A stretch of DNA of 64,000 nucleotides. It comes from an uncultured Porphyromonadaceae bacterium (GTDB lineage Bacteria > Bacteroidota > Bacteroidia > Bacteroidales > Muribaculaceae). The DNA is taken from assembly GCA_947175645.1 (NCBI GenBank), contig CAMWNP010000002.1:1-64000 (forward strand), given 5' to 3'. The notes under the pieces were generated by a model. That model saw only the letters and a list, made by a program, of their open reading frames with translations. It was not told the DNA's origin and made no database searches. Made by a program: the position numbers and the translations under genes. Of this stretch, positions 1 to 8,314 are shown in pieces; position 1 is the first letter of the stretch, and each line of letters opens with the position of its first letter.

Positions 1-120
1 AAGTTCGCTATCATTAAAGACATTCAAAAGACGGATAGTTTCGGATGGTTACCACTTGGGTATGCTCCCATCAGCCTCATCCTCAGCGCCATGCATCCGG
101 TATATTCTGACAAACCTTAA
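1..120 (+). CDS. C-terminal end of an unidentified protein (cut by window edge)
   Basis: Frame 1 is open from the first base to a TAA at 118-120, giving 39 codons that end in the residues HPVYSDKP. A terminator hairpin starts at the next base, which suggests a real gene end. The tail contains a hydrophobic run (WLPLGYAPISLILSAM) that could be a membrane segment. I do not recognise the family, and too little is present to assign a function. Confidence 0.4.
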   Translation, partial: KFAIIKDIQKTDSFGWLPLGYAPISLILSAMHPVYSDKP

Positions 121-158
121 GAGGGTGTGTCAAAATTGCATTTCGACACACCCTCTTT
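121..158. terminator. Bidirectional terminator hairpin
   Basis: An 11-bp perfect stem joins 121-131 (GAGGGTGTGTC) to 145-155 (GACACACCCTC), followed by TTTC. It lies between a + strand gene end (120) and a - strand gene end (180), so it probably serves both. The AGGGTGTG stem recurs in the terminators at 22733 and 38838. Confidence 0.75.
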
Positions 159-179
159 CAATTAGATATGTTTCCTTAA

Positions 180-2342
180 TCAATATATGAGTTGGAAGTC
201 ATCAAGATACATTACAGACGGGCCTCCAACGAAATAGTCACCGTAGGCCGATGCTGAGCAAACAATCATGATGTTGCTTGGCACAACGTCTGTGCGGTAA
301 TAGTCGAGGGTGATGGTGAACTCTTCAAGACCTTCGGAGTCAGTGGCTTTGGTCAGTAACAGTTCCCCGTAGGCTATTACATTGTTGGCGGAGGGGCTGA
401 AAAGTTGACGGCTGCTGGCTTTTGTTTTTATGATTACGGGCCACTTTTCACCGTTATAATTCTCAGTGCTCTCATCAAGCAGTGCAATGTAGATCTTCCC
501 TTGGTCCATATCACCTTTTTTGAGGGGAGCGTTTGAGTCTTCATATTCAACTTTTGCAGGATTATATTTTACATATCCTTTGAGAGCCTTCGGGCGAGAG
601 GTGAATCCGCGTCCCCATCCGAGGACTCCATCCATTCCGTCAGTAGCGACATATTTTCCTATGAAGATATTCCCTGCTGCGAATTTGCCGATTGTACCCA
701 CACCCACGAACTGTGATGAAAGACATGCTGAATATTGTCCGTCATGGACATAATCCGTTGACTGTTCTGTGATGTTTTTGTTCATTTTTGATGAACCGTG
801 ATTACCGCTGTCCCAGTATAATTTACTTTCATTTGCTGCCGGGATGACAATCTTGTTATCTTTCAGACCCCAGTCTTCGAAACTTCCGTTAGGTATCTGT
901 GCGGCCGCTTCAGTTGTGAAGCGTTGAGGGGTTGAGGCATCGAAATCAGGTGTGGCGGCATAATATTCATATACCGTTCCGGGTTGCAGACCTGTAAGTT
1001 CAGCGGTGAATGTCATTCCGGACAAAGTGGCCGGAACACTGAGCCAGTCAGAATCAGCACGTGAACCGGTGGCGCGGTAGCGAACTTCAACATCAGTTAC
1101 GTCTTCTTTGTTGATAACGCCTGAAACAGTTGCGGATGTAGCCCATACATTATAGTCAGGAATCTGAACAACCGATACCGGTTCGTTAGTGAGATTCAGG
1201 ATCCACACAATTTCTGTCATTTTCTCAATATCGTTGTCCATGACAGAGGCTCCGATTTCAATTTGATGCTCCCCTTCGGATAATGAGTTCATCAGTTCAT
1301 CGGAGAAATTGATCTTCATCTGAGCCAACTTGGTGGTCGGGTCATATTCATAGGCGAAGTCCAATCCTGCATTTTCGGCAAGTTGTTTGATGTCATTGGT
1401 CATTTTCAGGAGGTTTATGCCTGTTCCGTCAACATCTTCAATGCCCAGGAGCGCATCAAGTTCGTCAAAGTCGAGGATGACAGAATTGAGTTCAGCCGCA
1501 GCCGTTACAAACAGAGCGCGGTGACCAACATTTCCGGGTTCCGCCATCAGCGTTTTAGTGATGTCGAAATCAACACCCTGTATTCGCGGTGGCGCGAGGA
1601 TTGTAATTGAATGATCGTAAACCACTTCTTTCGCGTCAACCACAACCTTGATGAAACCGCCACCTACATCGGTACTTTCCGGTGTATAGGTCACAACGAG
1701 ATTATATTGGGTGGCTGATTTGGCATCTTTTATCACACCTGTTTTGGTATAGGGTTTACCGGTAAGGTCTGTTCCTTCGAGTTTCCATTCCAGATCGCGG
1801 GAAGTGGAGGGCATCATGAAGGATGCCACTCGCTCGTCACGCCCTTCGAAAGTCAGTGATCCGCGGGTGTGCCCAACTGTCAGTTTATAGTCTGAAAGCA
1901 CGGCATCCACATCATCGGAGTATTGCACTGATGCAAGAACATTGGCAATAGTACATCTGATGTTGAGTGTGACATCGCTGTTGGATATCTCAAACGGCTG
2001 ATAAGCCTTGTAGAAGCGGGCATCCCATGAGGCGGAGACACTGTCGCCGGTCCATGCTTCCGCAACATAACTGCCGCCCATCAGGGGTATACCGGCAGAG
2101 GGTATTTCGCTTACACCTTTATATTTTCGTATCAAGCCTTCCTTACCGGAGATGTACAGGATAAGGTTTTCGTTAAGTTCGTCGACAGTTGCACGCGACT
2201 CCACTTTAATGTTACTCTCCACTGTTGTATGGACGAACAGACGGCCTGAACCGCTGAGTTTGTCCGTATCGTCAGAGCAACTTGCCAACATTGTTGCCGT
2301 TGCTACTGCTATGACTGAGAGTATATTGTTGATTCTTTTCAT
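180..2342 (-). CDS. DUF4493 / fibronectin-III-like / PCMD-type surface lipoprotein
   Basis: This 720-residue protein has a lipobox ending LASC (Cys22) followed by SDDTD, an acidic stretch of the kind that exports lipoproteins to the outer surface in Bacteroidetes. Residues ~30-250 look like a DUF4493 domain. Residues ~395-480 resemble a fibronectin type III-like module ending in LQPGTVYEYYAAT. From the NGSFEDWG motif (~485) to the C-terminus it matches the putative carbohydrate-metabolism/binding domain (PCMD) seen in Bacteroidales lipoproteins. It is the last gene of a three-gene operon with the 2356 and 3635 genes (13-bp gap). An SRA tripeptide follows the lipid Cys by about 28 residues, as in its two neighbours. 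An adhesin or glycan-binding role is inference. Confidence 0.75.
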   Translation of the reverse strand: MKRINNILSVIAVATATMLASCSDDTDKLSGSGRLFVHTTVESNIKVESRATVDELNENLILYISGKEGLIRKYKGVSEIPSAGIPLMGGSYVAEAWTGDSVSASWDARFYKAYQPFEISNSDVTLNIRCTIANVLASVQYSDDVDAVLSDYKLTVGHTRGSLTFEGRDERVASFMMPSTSRDLEWKLEGTDLTGKPYTKTGVIKDAKSATQYNLVVTYTPESTDVGGGFIKVVVDAKEVVYDHSITILAPPRIQGVDFDITKTLMAEPGNVGHRALFVTAAAELNSVILDFDELDALLGIEDVDGTGINLLKMTNDIKQLAENAGLDFAYEYDPTTKLAQMKINFSDELMNSLSEGEHQIEIGASVMDNDIEKMTEIVWILNLTNEPVSVVQIPDYNVWATSATVSGVINKEDVTDVEVRYRATGSRADSDWLSVPATLSGMTFTAELTGLQPGTVYEYYAATPDFDASTPQRFTTEAAAQIPNGSFEDWGLKDNKIVIPAANESKLYWDSGNHGSSKMNKNITEQSTDYVHDGQYSACLSSQFVGVGTIGKFAAGNIFIGKYVATDGMDGVLGWGRGFTSRPKALKGYVKYNPAKVEYEDSNAPLKKGDMDQGKIYIALLDESTENYNGEKWPVIIKTKASSRQLFSPSANNVIAYGELLLTKATDSEGLEEFTITLDYYRTDVVPSNIMIVCSASAYGDYFVGGPSVMYLDDFQLIY

Positions 2343-2355
2343 GTAAGTCTACGTT

Positions 2356-3630
2356 TTATTTTTTTACAAAGACAACATTCTGAGTTTTTTCGTTACCCTG
2401 ATTATCCTTCACTGTAAGGATAAAGGTTGACGTACCGGGGTCAAGCACTCCAAGTAATGGAATAAGACCGGTGAGTTCGAATTTCACTTCAGTCTGACCC
2501 TTGACATTGTCACCGTATGGGAATCCGAGAGACTGGAATCCGGTGATAAGTGACGGGTCAGGATTAGCGAGATCAAACTCATCTTTCAATCCCACAGTTT
2601 CAAGTTCCTCCGGAGGAAGAACCTGTGAGTCAATCTTCACTTTCAGTATATCTATGGGGTTATTGCTGGTGATAGTGACAACATAACTCTTGCCATCTTC
2701 CACAGTGTTTTCTTCATCAAGGGGGAAGTCCGCATTTATGTTAATGTCATTTGATGGTGTTGGGGGAACGTCTGGTTTATCCGGCTTATCCTCGCCTTCT
2801 CCGGGACGTTCGTCAGGAGTGAGTGGATCTTCCGTGGGTGCCATGGGGTTGTAGACATCATCCTTTTCTACGGATGAGTCAACTCCAATACCGGGTTCAA
2901 CAGTTCCTACTTCGGATGGTGGTTCGGGATTAGGATCCTTGATTTTGTATTTCAAACGGTGGAAATCACCTGCCTTCACATCTGTTATTACTTCCACTAC
3001 TTTATTATAGTATCCGTCAACAGTTCCCTCGAAAGTAGCCACTAAGGTGGTGTTCCCTTCCATCGGTTCAAAGTATGCGCAGCGGGTTTCGTTTTTGTCA
3101 AACACCACTGTCACTTCATCATTCGCAACCACTGTGACGGTGACATCATCACCCAGTTTGCTGCGCATGTCGCCTTCATAAACAACCTCAACCTTGACGC
3201 TTGCGAAACGGCATGTTACAACTCCGGCATCAGTCACCTTGTCTTTGACAATCTGGAAAGCGGATGATCCTCTGTAAAGCGGGGCGTCCCATTCAACTTT
3301 CTGTACACTTCGTGAAGCAACTTCAACGGTATAGGCTCCTACGGGGAGCGTGAACACTTCCGGCAATTCCGAGTAGGTCCAGTTACCGCGGACAACACCT
3401 TTGGAGTTCTTGATTGTCACGATAAAGTTCGACAGGTCAACTTTGGTGGTGGACTCCGCACGTGAAATAACTTCGTTCACGGCAAGATCCACATCAACAC
3501 CCATGTTTGAGAGGAGAACCTGACCCTCGCCATCTTCTACCTGAGGATCCCACGATTCATTACAGGAAGAGAGGACTGCCGCTGCCAGGATGGCAACGAA
3601 TGTCAATATCTTTGTTTTCATTCTTATCAT
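2356..3630 (-). CDS. DUF4493-type lipoprotein
   Basis: This 424-residue lipoprotein has lipobox LSSC (Cys23) followed by NESWD. The N-terminal half (~30-225) is like the DUF4493 regions of its neighbours, including an SRA tripeptide at residues 56-58. A Pro/Glu/Asp-rich linker (~235-290, with repeated PDKPD-like residues) leads to a beta-rich C-terminal domain. It has no PCMD domain, unlike the proteins on either side. It is the middle gene of the operon, 4 bp after the 3635 gene. Translation may start at Met1 or at Met4 (3621), which gives a more usual signal peptide. The function is unknown; surface exposure is inferred. Confidence 0.7.
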   Translation of the reverse strand: MIRMKTKILTFVAILAAAVLSSCNESWDPQVEDGEGQVLLSNMGVDVDLAVNEVISRAESTTKVDLSNFIVTIKNSKGVVRGNWTYSELPEVFTLPVGAYTVEVASRSVQKVEWDAPLYRGSSAFQIVKDKVTDAGVVTCRFASVKVEVVYEGDMRSKLGDDVTVTVVANDEVTVVFDKNETRCAYFEPMEGNTTLVATFEGTVDGYYNKVVEVITDVKAGDFHRLKYKIKDPNPEPPSEVGTVEPGIGVDSSVEKDDVYNPMAPTEDPLTPDERPGEGEDKPDKPDVPPTPSNDININADFPLDEENTVEDGKSYVVTITSNNPIDILKVKIDSQVLPPEELETVGLKDEFDLANPDPSLITGFQSLGFPYGDNVKGQTEVKFELTGLIPLLGVLDPGTSTFILTVKDNQGNEKTQNVVFVKK

Positions 3631-3634
3631 CAGT

Positions 3635-6064
3635 TTAATATGTTATTTCAACGTCATCAATATAAAGTTCAGAACCGTGGAAGTAAGAGTTCAGATTGCC
3701 GAAGGATGGAGGTGTGATCCAGGCTGAATTCTTTTCCAGGGCGTTCGTATTATTGGTTGACATGAATTTCACATAGATCTTGCTTGCTTTCGCAGCATTG
3801 TGAACATAGTCAAGAGTGAGTGTTTTCTGAACGTAACTGCTTGATGATTCTATGCTTATTTCTTTTGATGCGATAATATTTCCTGATGCATCAAGCACGG
3901 CAACGTAGGCATATCCGCGATCGGCGGAATTCTTTGCGGTATATTTGCAAAAGAATGTCAGGGCTGATGGGCGCGATGAGAAGCCATATCCGCAGTCAAG
4001 ATCGTCAGTTGTGAACGGACCGTCGACTCCTGTATAACCTGACGGGCGGGAGGTGCGTGATGAACCCAGATGGAGCAAGCCCGGATCAGCATGTTTCATT
4101 GAGTTCAGACTACCAAGCGCCTGGTTTCCGCTTCCCCAACCTACCGTGCGGAGCAGAACAGCGTTGGCATCATTGTGGCCGTCACCAGTGGGGATGGTGC
4201 CTGAAATCCTGTTCTTAAGGAAGTTGTCGCCTTCACTGGTGGTCATGGGGTTGTTTGTTCCCCATATAGTGCCGTCACCTACACGATATTCAATCCAAGG
4301 ATTAGATCCTGCACTGCCTCTGTTATTTTCCTCCAACGTGGCAAAAGCGGGGAGAGGTGTTTCTGTTTCAGTTGTAATTTCTATGGCGTTGGATTTTATG
4401 CCGTCAACTTCTGCCACCAGTTTGTAGGAAGTTGCAGGTGTGAGTCCGTTCAGCCGGTAGCCGTTCGGATCCTGAGCCATGGTGAGGGGAGTGAACGTAC
4501 CGTCTGATTCCAGATTGTAGATTTTGGCTTCACCTCCGGCACGTGATGGAGCGGCGATGCTGATAACAGCATGTTTGGAGAAAACGTTCCTTTCATCGGC
4601 GGTGAGAGTAGAACCTACACGCGGTATTACTACTTCAGGTATCTGTTTGTCGCCATATTCACCCTTGATGGTAAGGTCATGTTCGTGCGGTGGCACAAGA
4701 ATGTGAATTTTGTAAGTGTTGCCACTTATGTTTGTAACCGACGCATATTCTGCCTGGGTGAATGTTCCTCGGTCGTTCTGATAGAAGAACTTGACATTTT
4801 TCTCAAGGTTGGTACCATTATATAAGAATGTGAACACAACATCAGGCGAGAAGTAGTACAGAGGCTCGAATTCATCAAATTCGTAGAGAGCCTTGGCGGT
4901 CTTTATAGTCAGTGAAACCGGTTCTGTGGCTCTGTCGAAGCGGTCGGTCAATGTAACGGTGAACACTGATTGGTTTGTGCCTCCGTCAATATAACCGAGT
5001 TGTTTACACAGATTGGTGAAGTCGATGTATGCCATCTTGTCAACGTTCTTGAACAGTCCGCGGATATCCATGCCGAGTGCGGTCAGTAATGCCTGAGTCT
5101 CACTGTCGGCTCTGACGAGTTCTATGTTGGCGGGCCATCCGTGTTGACGGAGGTAGGGGGAACTTGTGGTCAGTTTTACGGAACTGATTCCGGCACGTCC
5201 AATCAAGTTCATTCTCAGGTAGTTGTCAGGTTCTGAACCCTCTATGACACTTATGGTTTCTCCGGAATTGAACCCTTCGGTCACAATCGTGGGCTCAGGT
5301 GCGGTGTCAAGGTCATCGAGATTGATGATCTCGTCTACCATATCTACAGTGTCATCGTAGGAGATCACTACATTGGCATTGGCAACATCAGGATCAACCG
5401 TAAGGATAATCTGGTGTCCGGTATGTGCTTTTGCGCGGAATGGCGAGGATTTCACTTTCACGTCCTTACCCTGCGGGGTTGTCATGGAAACGGTAACCGT
5501 AACTGAGCCCGGGTTGACGTAAACAGGGCGATTCTCTTTTGCTGAGATAAAGAACGATTTATCGCTTGTGCTCAATGTGGCGCTGTAGTTCGAATAATAT
5601 TTCTTGAATTTTTCATCGAAAGTGACGAGAACCAGGGAGTTCTTCACTGATGCTGTCAGGTTGATGGGTGTGATCTCGTTCTCTATGATCTTTACAGTCG
5701 CGTAATCGTGATAGTAGGGTTTCTCAAAGCCTTCCTCACCCTCTTCCCCGTAGAATGCCTCCACGGTGTATTCTCCAATCTTGAATTCCTGGTCGTTCGG
5801 GAATTCACTTAAATCCCATGTTTCGGAATAAGAGCCGTCAGTGCTGCTGACACGAAGCGTGAGGTCTTCAGTGTTGATGGGGGTTGCCGAGGGAGTAGCC
5901 GCACGTGACGAAACTACCTCGGATGTGATTATGGAAGAGTTGGTCTTAACGTTCAGGGCAATACCACCCTTGGCATCACCTAACAGTCCGCCGTTATCCT
6001 CGGAACATCCACCCAATAAAAGAGTGCTGACCGCAAGAAGACTGATGCAAGTGAGTTTATTCAT
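3635..6064 (-). CDS. DUF4493 / PCMD-type surface lipoprotein, first gene of operon
   Basis: This 809-residue lipoprotein has lipobox LGGC (Cys20) followed by SEDNG. A DUF4493-like N-terminal region (~30-250) contains an SRA tripeptide at 53-55. The middle is beta-rich, with a fibronectin-like segment near 520-575 (GLTPATSYKLVAEVDG). The C-terminal ~220 residues match the PCMD type and end in YIDDVEITY, very like the LDDFQLIY end of the 180 gene. It is transcribed first, from a -7 box at 6151-6158 with a leader of about 80 nt. A role in surface adhesion or glycan capture is plausible but not shown by the sequence. Confidence 0.72.
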   Translation of the reverse strand: MNKLTCISLLAVSTLLLGGCSEDNGGLLGDAKGGIALNVKTNSSIITSEVVSSRAATPSATPINTEDLTLRVSSTDGSYSETWDLSEFPNDQEFKIGEYTVEAFYGEEGEEGFEKPYYHDYATVKIIENEITPINLTASVKNSLVLVTFDEKFKKYYSNYSATLSTSDKSFFISAKENRPVYVNPGSVTVTVSMTTPQGKDVKVKSSPFRAKAHTGHQIILTVDPDVANANVVISYDDTVDMVDEIINLDDLDTAPEPTIVTEGFNSGETISVIEGSEPDNYLRMNLIGRAGISSVKLTTSSPYLRQHGWPANIELVRADSETQALLTALGMDIRGLFKNVDKMAYIDFTNLCKQLGYIDGGTNQSVFTVTLTDRFDRATEPVSLTIKTAKALYEFDEFEPLYYFSPDVVFTFLYNGTNLEKNVKFFYQNDRGTFTQAEYASVTNISGNTYKIHILVPPHEHDLTIKGEYGDKQIPEVVIPRVGSTLTADERNVFSKHAVISIAAPSRAGGEAKIYNLESDGTFTPLTMAQDPNGYRLNGLTPATSYKLVAEVDGIKSNAIEITTETETPLPAFATLEENNRGSAGSNPWIEYRVGDGTIWGTNNPMTTSEGDNFLKNRISGTIPTGDGHNDANAVLLRTVGWGSGNQALGSLNSMKHADPGLLHLGSSRTSRPSGYTGVDGPFTTDDLDCGYGFSSRPSALTFFCKYTAKNSADRGYAYVAVLDASGNIIASKEISIESSSSYVQKTLTLDYVHNAAKASKIYVKFMSTNNTNALEKNSAWITPPSFGNLNSYFHGSELYIDDVEITY

Positions 6065-6150
6065 AACTCTTTAATGATTGATTTATAATAAATTAACATA
6101 AATATGGCCTTGATGAGATTGTTTGCATTGCGATTGGCCAAAATTCGTGA

Positions 6151-6158
6151 CAAAGTTA
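6151..6158 (-). promoter_or_regulatory. -7 promoter box for the DUF4493 operon
   Basis: On the minus strand this reads TAACTTTG, a perfect TAnnTTTG. I see no good -33 TTTG at the expected distance. The predicted transcript start is near 6146, leaving a leader of about 82 nt before the ATG at 6064. Confidence 0.6.
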
Positions 6159-6278
6159 CAAAAAAATTATGTAACAGTTATCATAAAAGCGTGAAAAAGT
6201 GGCAAAAACTCCTTAGATCTTGGTGAAAATTGGCAAATAGATACGCTTTTTGCGCATGTAATAGGCGAGTGTGCATGC

Positions 6279-6314
6279 TAAGCCCCGGTTCCCCAATATT
6301 TGTTAATACTGAGG
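6279..6314 (+). repeat. Dispersed palindromic repeat, copy 1 (right end decayed)
   Basis: The core running CCGGTTCCCCAATATTTGTT and on to AATACTGAGG is identical to the copy at 60094-60124 over about 31 bp. The right inverted end seen in copy 3 (GGAACTGGGT) is not preserved here; GGCGGTCAAG stands in its place. Confidence 0.8.
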
Positions 6315-6411
6315 CGGTCAAGCGTTATGCAGATGCTTTTCGCAAAAATCATTGGTTTGCAGTATTCAGACCTGGGAAGGAATAATTTTTTTTATCAAAT
6401 CGATGTTCCTG

Positions 6412-6442
6412 TTTGATAATTTGAAATAATGTGCTATATTTG
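6412..6442 (+). promoter_or_regulatory. Promoter for the DUF3857/transglutaminase pair
   Basis: TTTG at 6412-6415, a 19-bp spacer, then TATATTTG at 6435-6442. This is a full match to the Bacteroidetes promoter. The predicted start is near 6448, 15 nt before the ATG at 6463. Confidence 0.8.
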
Positions 6443-6462
6443 CGTAATAAACCAATTGCATC

Positions 6463-8310
6463 ATGAAGCCTACAGACCGTTATCACATTATTATGTACAT
6501 GCTGTTTTCAATAATCTGCATGCCTCCTGCGTTGCGGGCTGAAATTGAAAGCAACATAATCATTCCTGAAGAACATCACATTGTAACGCTTTTTACGGAA
6601 GGTGATGGCGACAGGATGCGTGTGTCAAAAATCAAGCATGAGCAAAATATTCTTTTCACTGCCGGCAGGGTCAACGAAAAAACGGTGGTGATGTTTCCAT
6701 ACGACAAGACTGAAACAGTGGAGAAAGCAAAGAGCAAGGGAGAGATGCCTGAATACCGGAAGATGAAGCGCCGTGGCTTGTTTCATGATGACGGACAGGT
6801 GTGTCTGATGCCTGTTTCTCTCGTCCCGGGGAAGAACACTGAGGTTCAATTCGCCACTTCCACTTCTCGCCCTGGTTTCGGAAGCATGATTATCTTAGGT
6901 GAGGAATATCCGGTCAGGCTCTTCACAATCACATATAAGATGCCGGCGGCGTTGAAGGACCGGATAGATATTTTTGAACGGAACCTTCCTGATTCAGTTG
7001 AAATCACACGGGAACTGTCGCCCAACGGCAAGGAATATCAGATACGGCTGAGGGCAAAGGATCTGCCGGAACTTAAATTTGATGCTGATGCTCCTTGTGT
7101 GCGCAGTATTGTGCCACACGTGATGCTGTCAGGCCTGTTCCGCAATGTCAATGAACTCTATGACCTCATACACGAGTATGTGAAAGGTGATGATCCGGAA
7201 GAAGCCGATGTAATTGCGTTTGCCCGGGAACTCACTGCCGGTTGTTCCACCGATATGGAACGACTTTATATTATCCAGGACTGGGTTCGTGAAAATATCC
7301 GCTATGTTGCTATTGAGGCCGGTGACCTGGCGTTTACGCCTGACAGGCCTTCAGAGGTACTGAAAAAACGGTTCGGAGATTGTAAGGGATCAGCCTCGCT
7401 TATCAAAGCCATGCTGCAGGCCGTGGGTATTGACGGTCGTCTGGTGTGGATAGGAACCGATGATATTCCGGAAGATTTCACGGCTGTGCCGAGTCCGGGT
7501 ACGGCAAACCACATGATAGCCGCGGCCCTGCTTAATGACTCTATATATTACATTGACGGTACTGTGGGACCATCACCTCACGGATATTATTTACCCTCGA
7601 TTCAAGGTAAGCAGACTCTGATTCAAAATGGAGACCATCCGCTGATTCACCGTGTGCCGGTGCTTCCACCTGAAGAATCAACTGACAGCGTGGTCATCAG
7701 CGGCACACTTAACGGATCGGCGTTTGTCGGTTCTGTCACGGACGATGTGTCGGGATACTATAAGGCATTGCTGGCCAATAGATTGCGCTGGGGCGATGAT
7801 GACTTCAAGAAGCAATACCCGTCCCGCTTCATAAGTGAGGGCCGCAAGAATTTCATGATTTCTGACGTGTCGATCTTCGGTCTGGAGCCCTCAGAGAAGA
7901 ACGCTACAATAAAGGGTGCGGTCAGAATTGACCGAGTTCTGACCGAATCCGGAAACAAGATTTACTTCAACCCCTCGCTCTATGACATGAAAGGTGATAG
8001 GTTCGACATGAAGAACCGTACGCAGTCCGGCATGCGCCCGAATATCTGCCGGATTGTACGTGAACTGCATCTTCAACTCCCTGAGGGGATAGCGGTTGAG
8101 AAACTTCCTGAAGGCTTCGGCGTTGAAAACCGGTTTATGGATGCATCCGTATCCTATGGCGTTGAGGGAGACGTCGTGAAGTGCCGTTTTGTTCTCGTGT
8201 GGAAGCAACGTCTGATACCCTTTGAGGATCTCACCGCTTACAATGCCGATATAACGAAAATGAACAAGGCTTTACTTCAGCGTATTCAGTTGACAAACTC
8301 AAATATTTAA
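6463..8310 (+). CDS. Secreted DUF3857/transglutaminase-like protein
   Basis: This 615-residue protein has a signal peptide (cleavage probably after ALRA, ~residue 26). An N-terminal beta-rich DUF3857-like domain (~27-230) precedes a transglutaminase-like cysteine-protease fold (~235-400). The triad is visible: Cys in RFGDCKGSASL, His in ANHMIAAALL and Asp in YYIDGTVG. A C-terminal beta domain follows. The family is common in Bacteroidetes and the substrate is unknown. The gene sits 4 bp upstream of the 8315 gene, a longer protein of the same general plan that lacks the triad, so the two are probably co-expressed and may work together at the envelope. The promoter 15 nt upstream supports this start. 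Confidence 0.75.
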   Translation: MKPTDRYHIIMYMLFSIICMPPALRAEIESNIIIPEEHHIVTLFTEGDGDRMRVSKIKHEQNILFTAGRVNEKTVVMFPYDKTETVEKAKSKGEMPEYRKMKRRGLFHDDGQVCLMPVSLVPGKNTEVQFATSTSRPGFGSMIILGEEYPVRLFTITYKMPAALKDRIDIFERNLPDSVEITRELSPNGKEYQIRLRAKDLPELKFDADAPCVRSIVPHVMLSGLFRNVNELYDLIHEYVKGDDPEEADVIAFARELTAGCSTDMERLYIIQDWVRENIRYVAIEAGDLAFTPDRPSEVLKKRFGDCKGSASLIKAMLQAVGIDGRLVWIGTDDIPEDFTAVPSPGTANHMIAAALLNDSIYYIDGTVGPSPHGYYLPSIQGKQTLIQNGDHPLIHRVPVLPPEESTDSVVISGTLNGSAFVGSVTDDVSGYYKALLANRLRWGDDDFKKQYPSRFISEGRKNFMISDVSIFGLEPSEKNATIKGAVRIDRVLTESGNKIYFNPSLYDMKGDRFDMKNRTQSGMRPNICRIVRELHLQLPEGIAVEKLPEGFGVENRFMDASVSYGVEGDVVKCRFVLVWKQRLIPFEDLTAYNADITKMNKALLQRIQLTNSNI

Positions 8311-8314
8311 GTAT

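Larger units (their letters stand above)
6065..6462. other. 398-bp intergenic region between divergent genes
   Basis: This AT-rich spacer contains the minus-strand promoter at 6151, one copy of the dispersed repeat at 6279-6314, and the plus-strand promoter at 6412-6442. I see no ORF or RNA gene in it. Confidence 0.8.
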
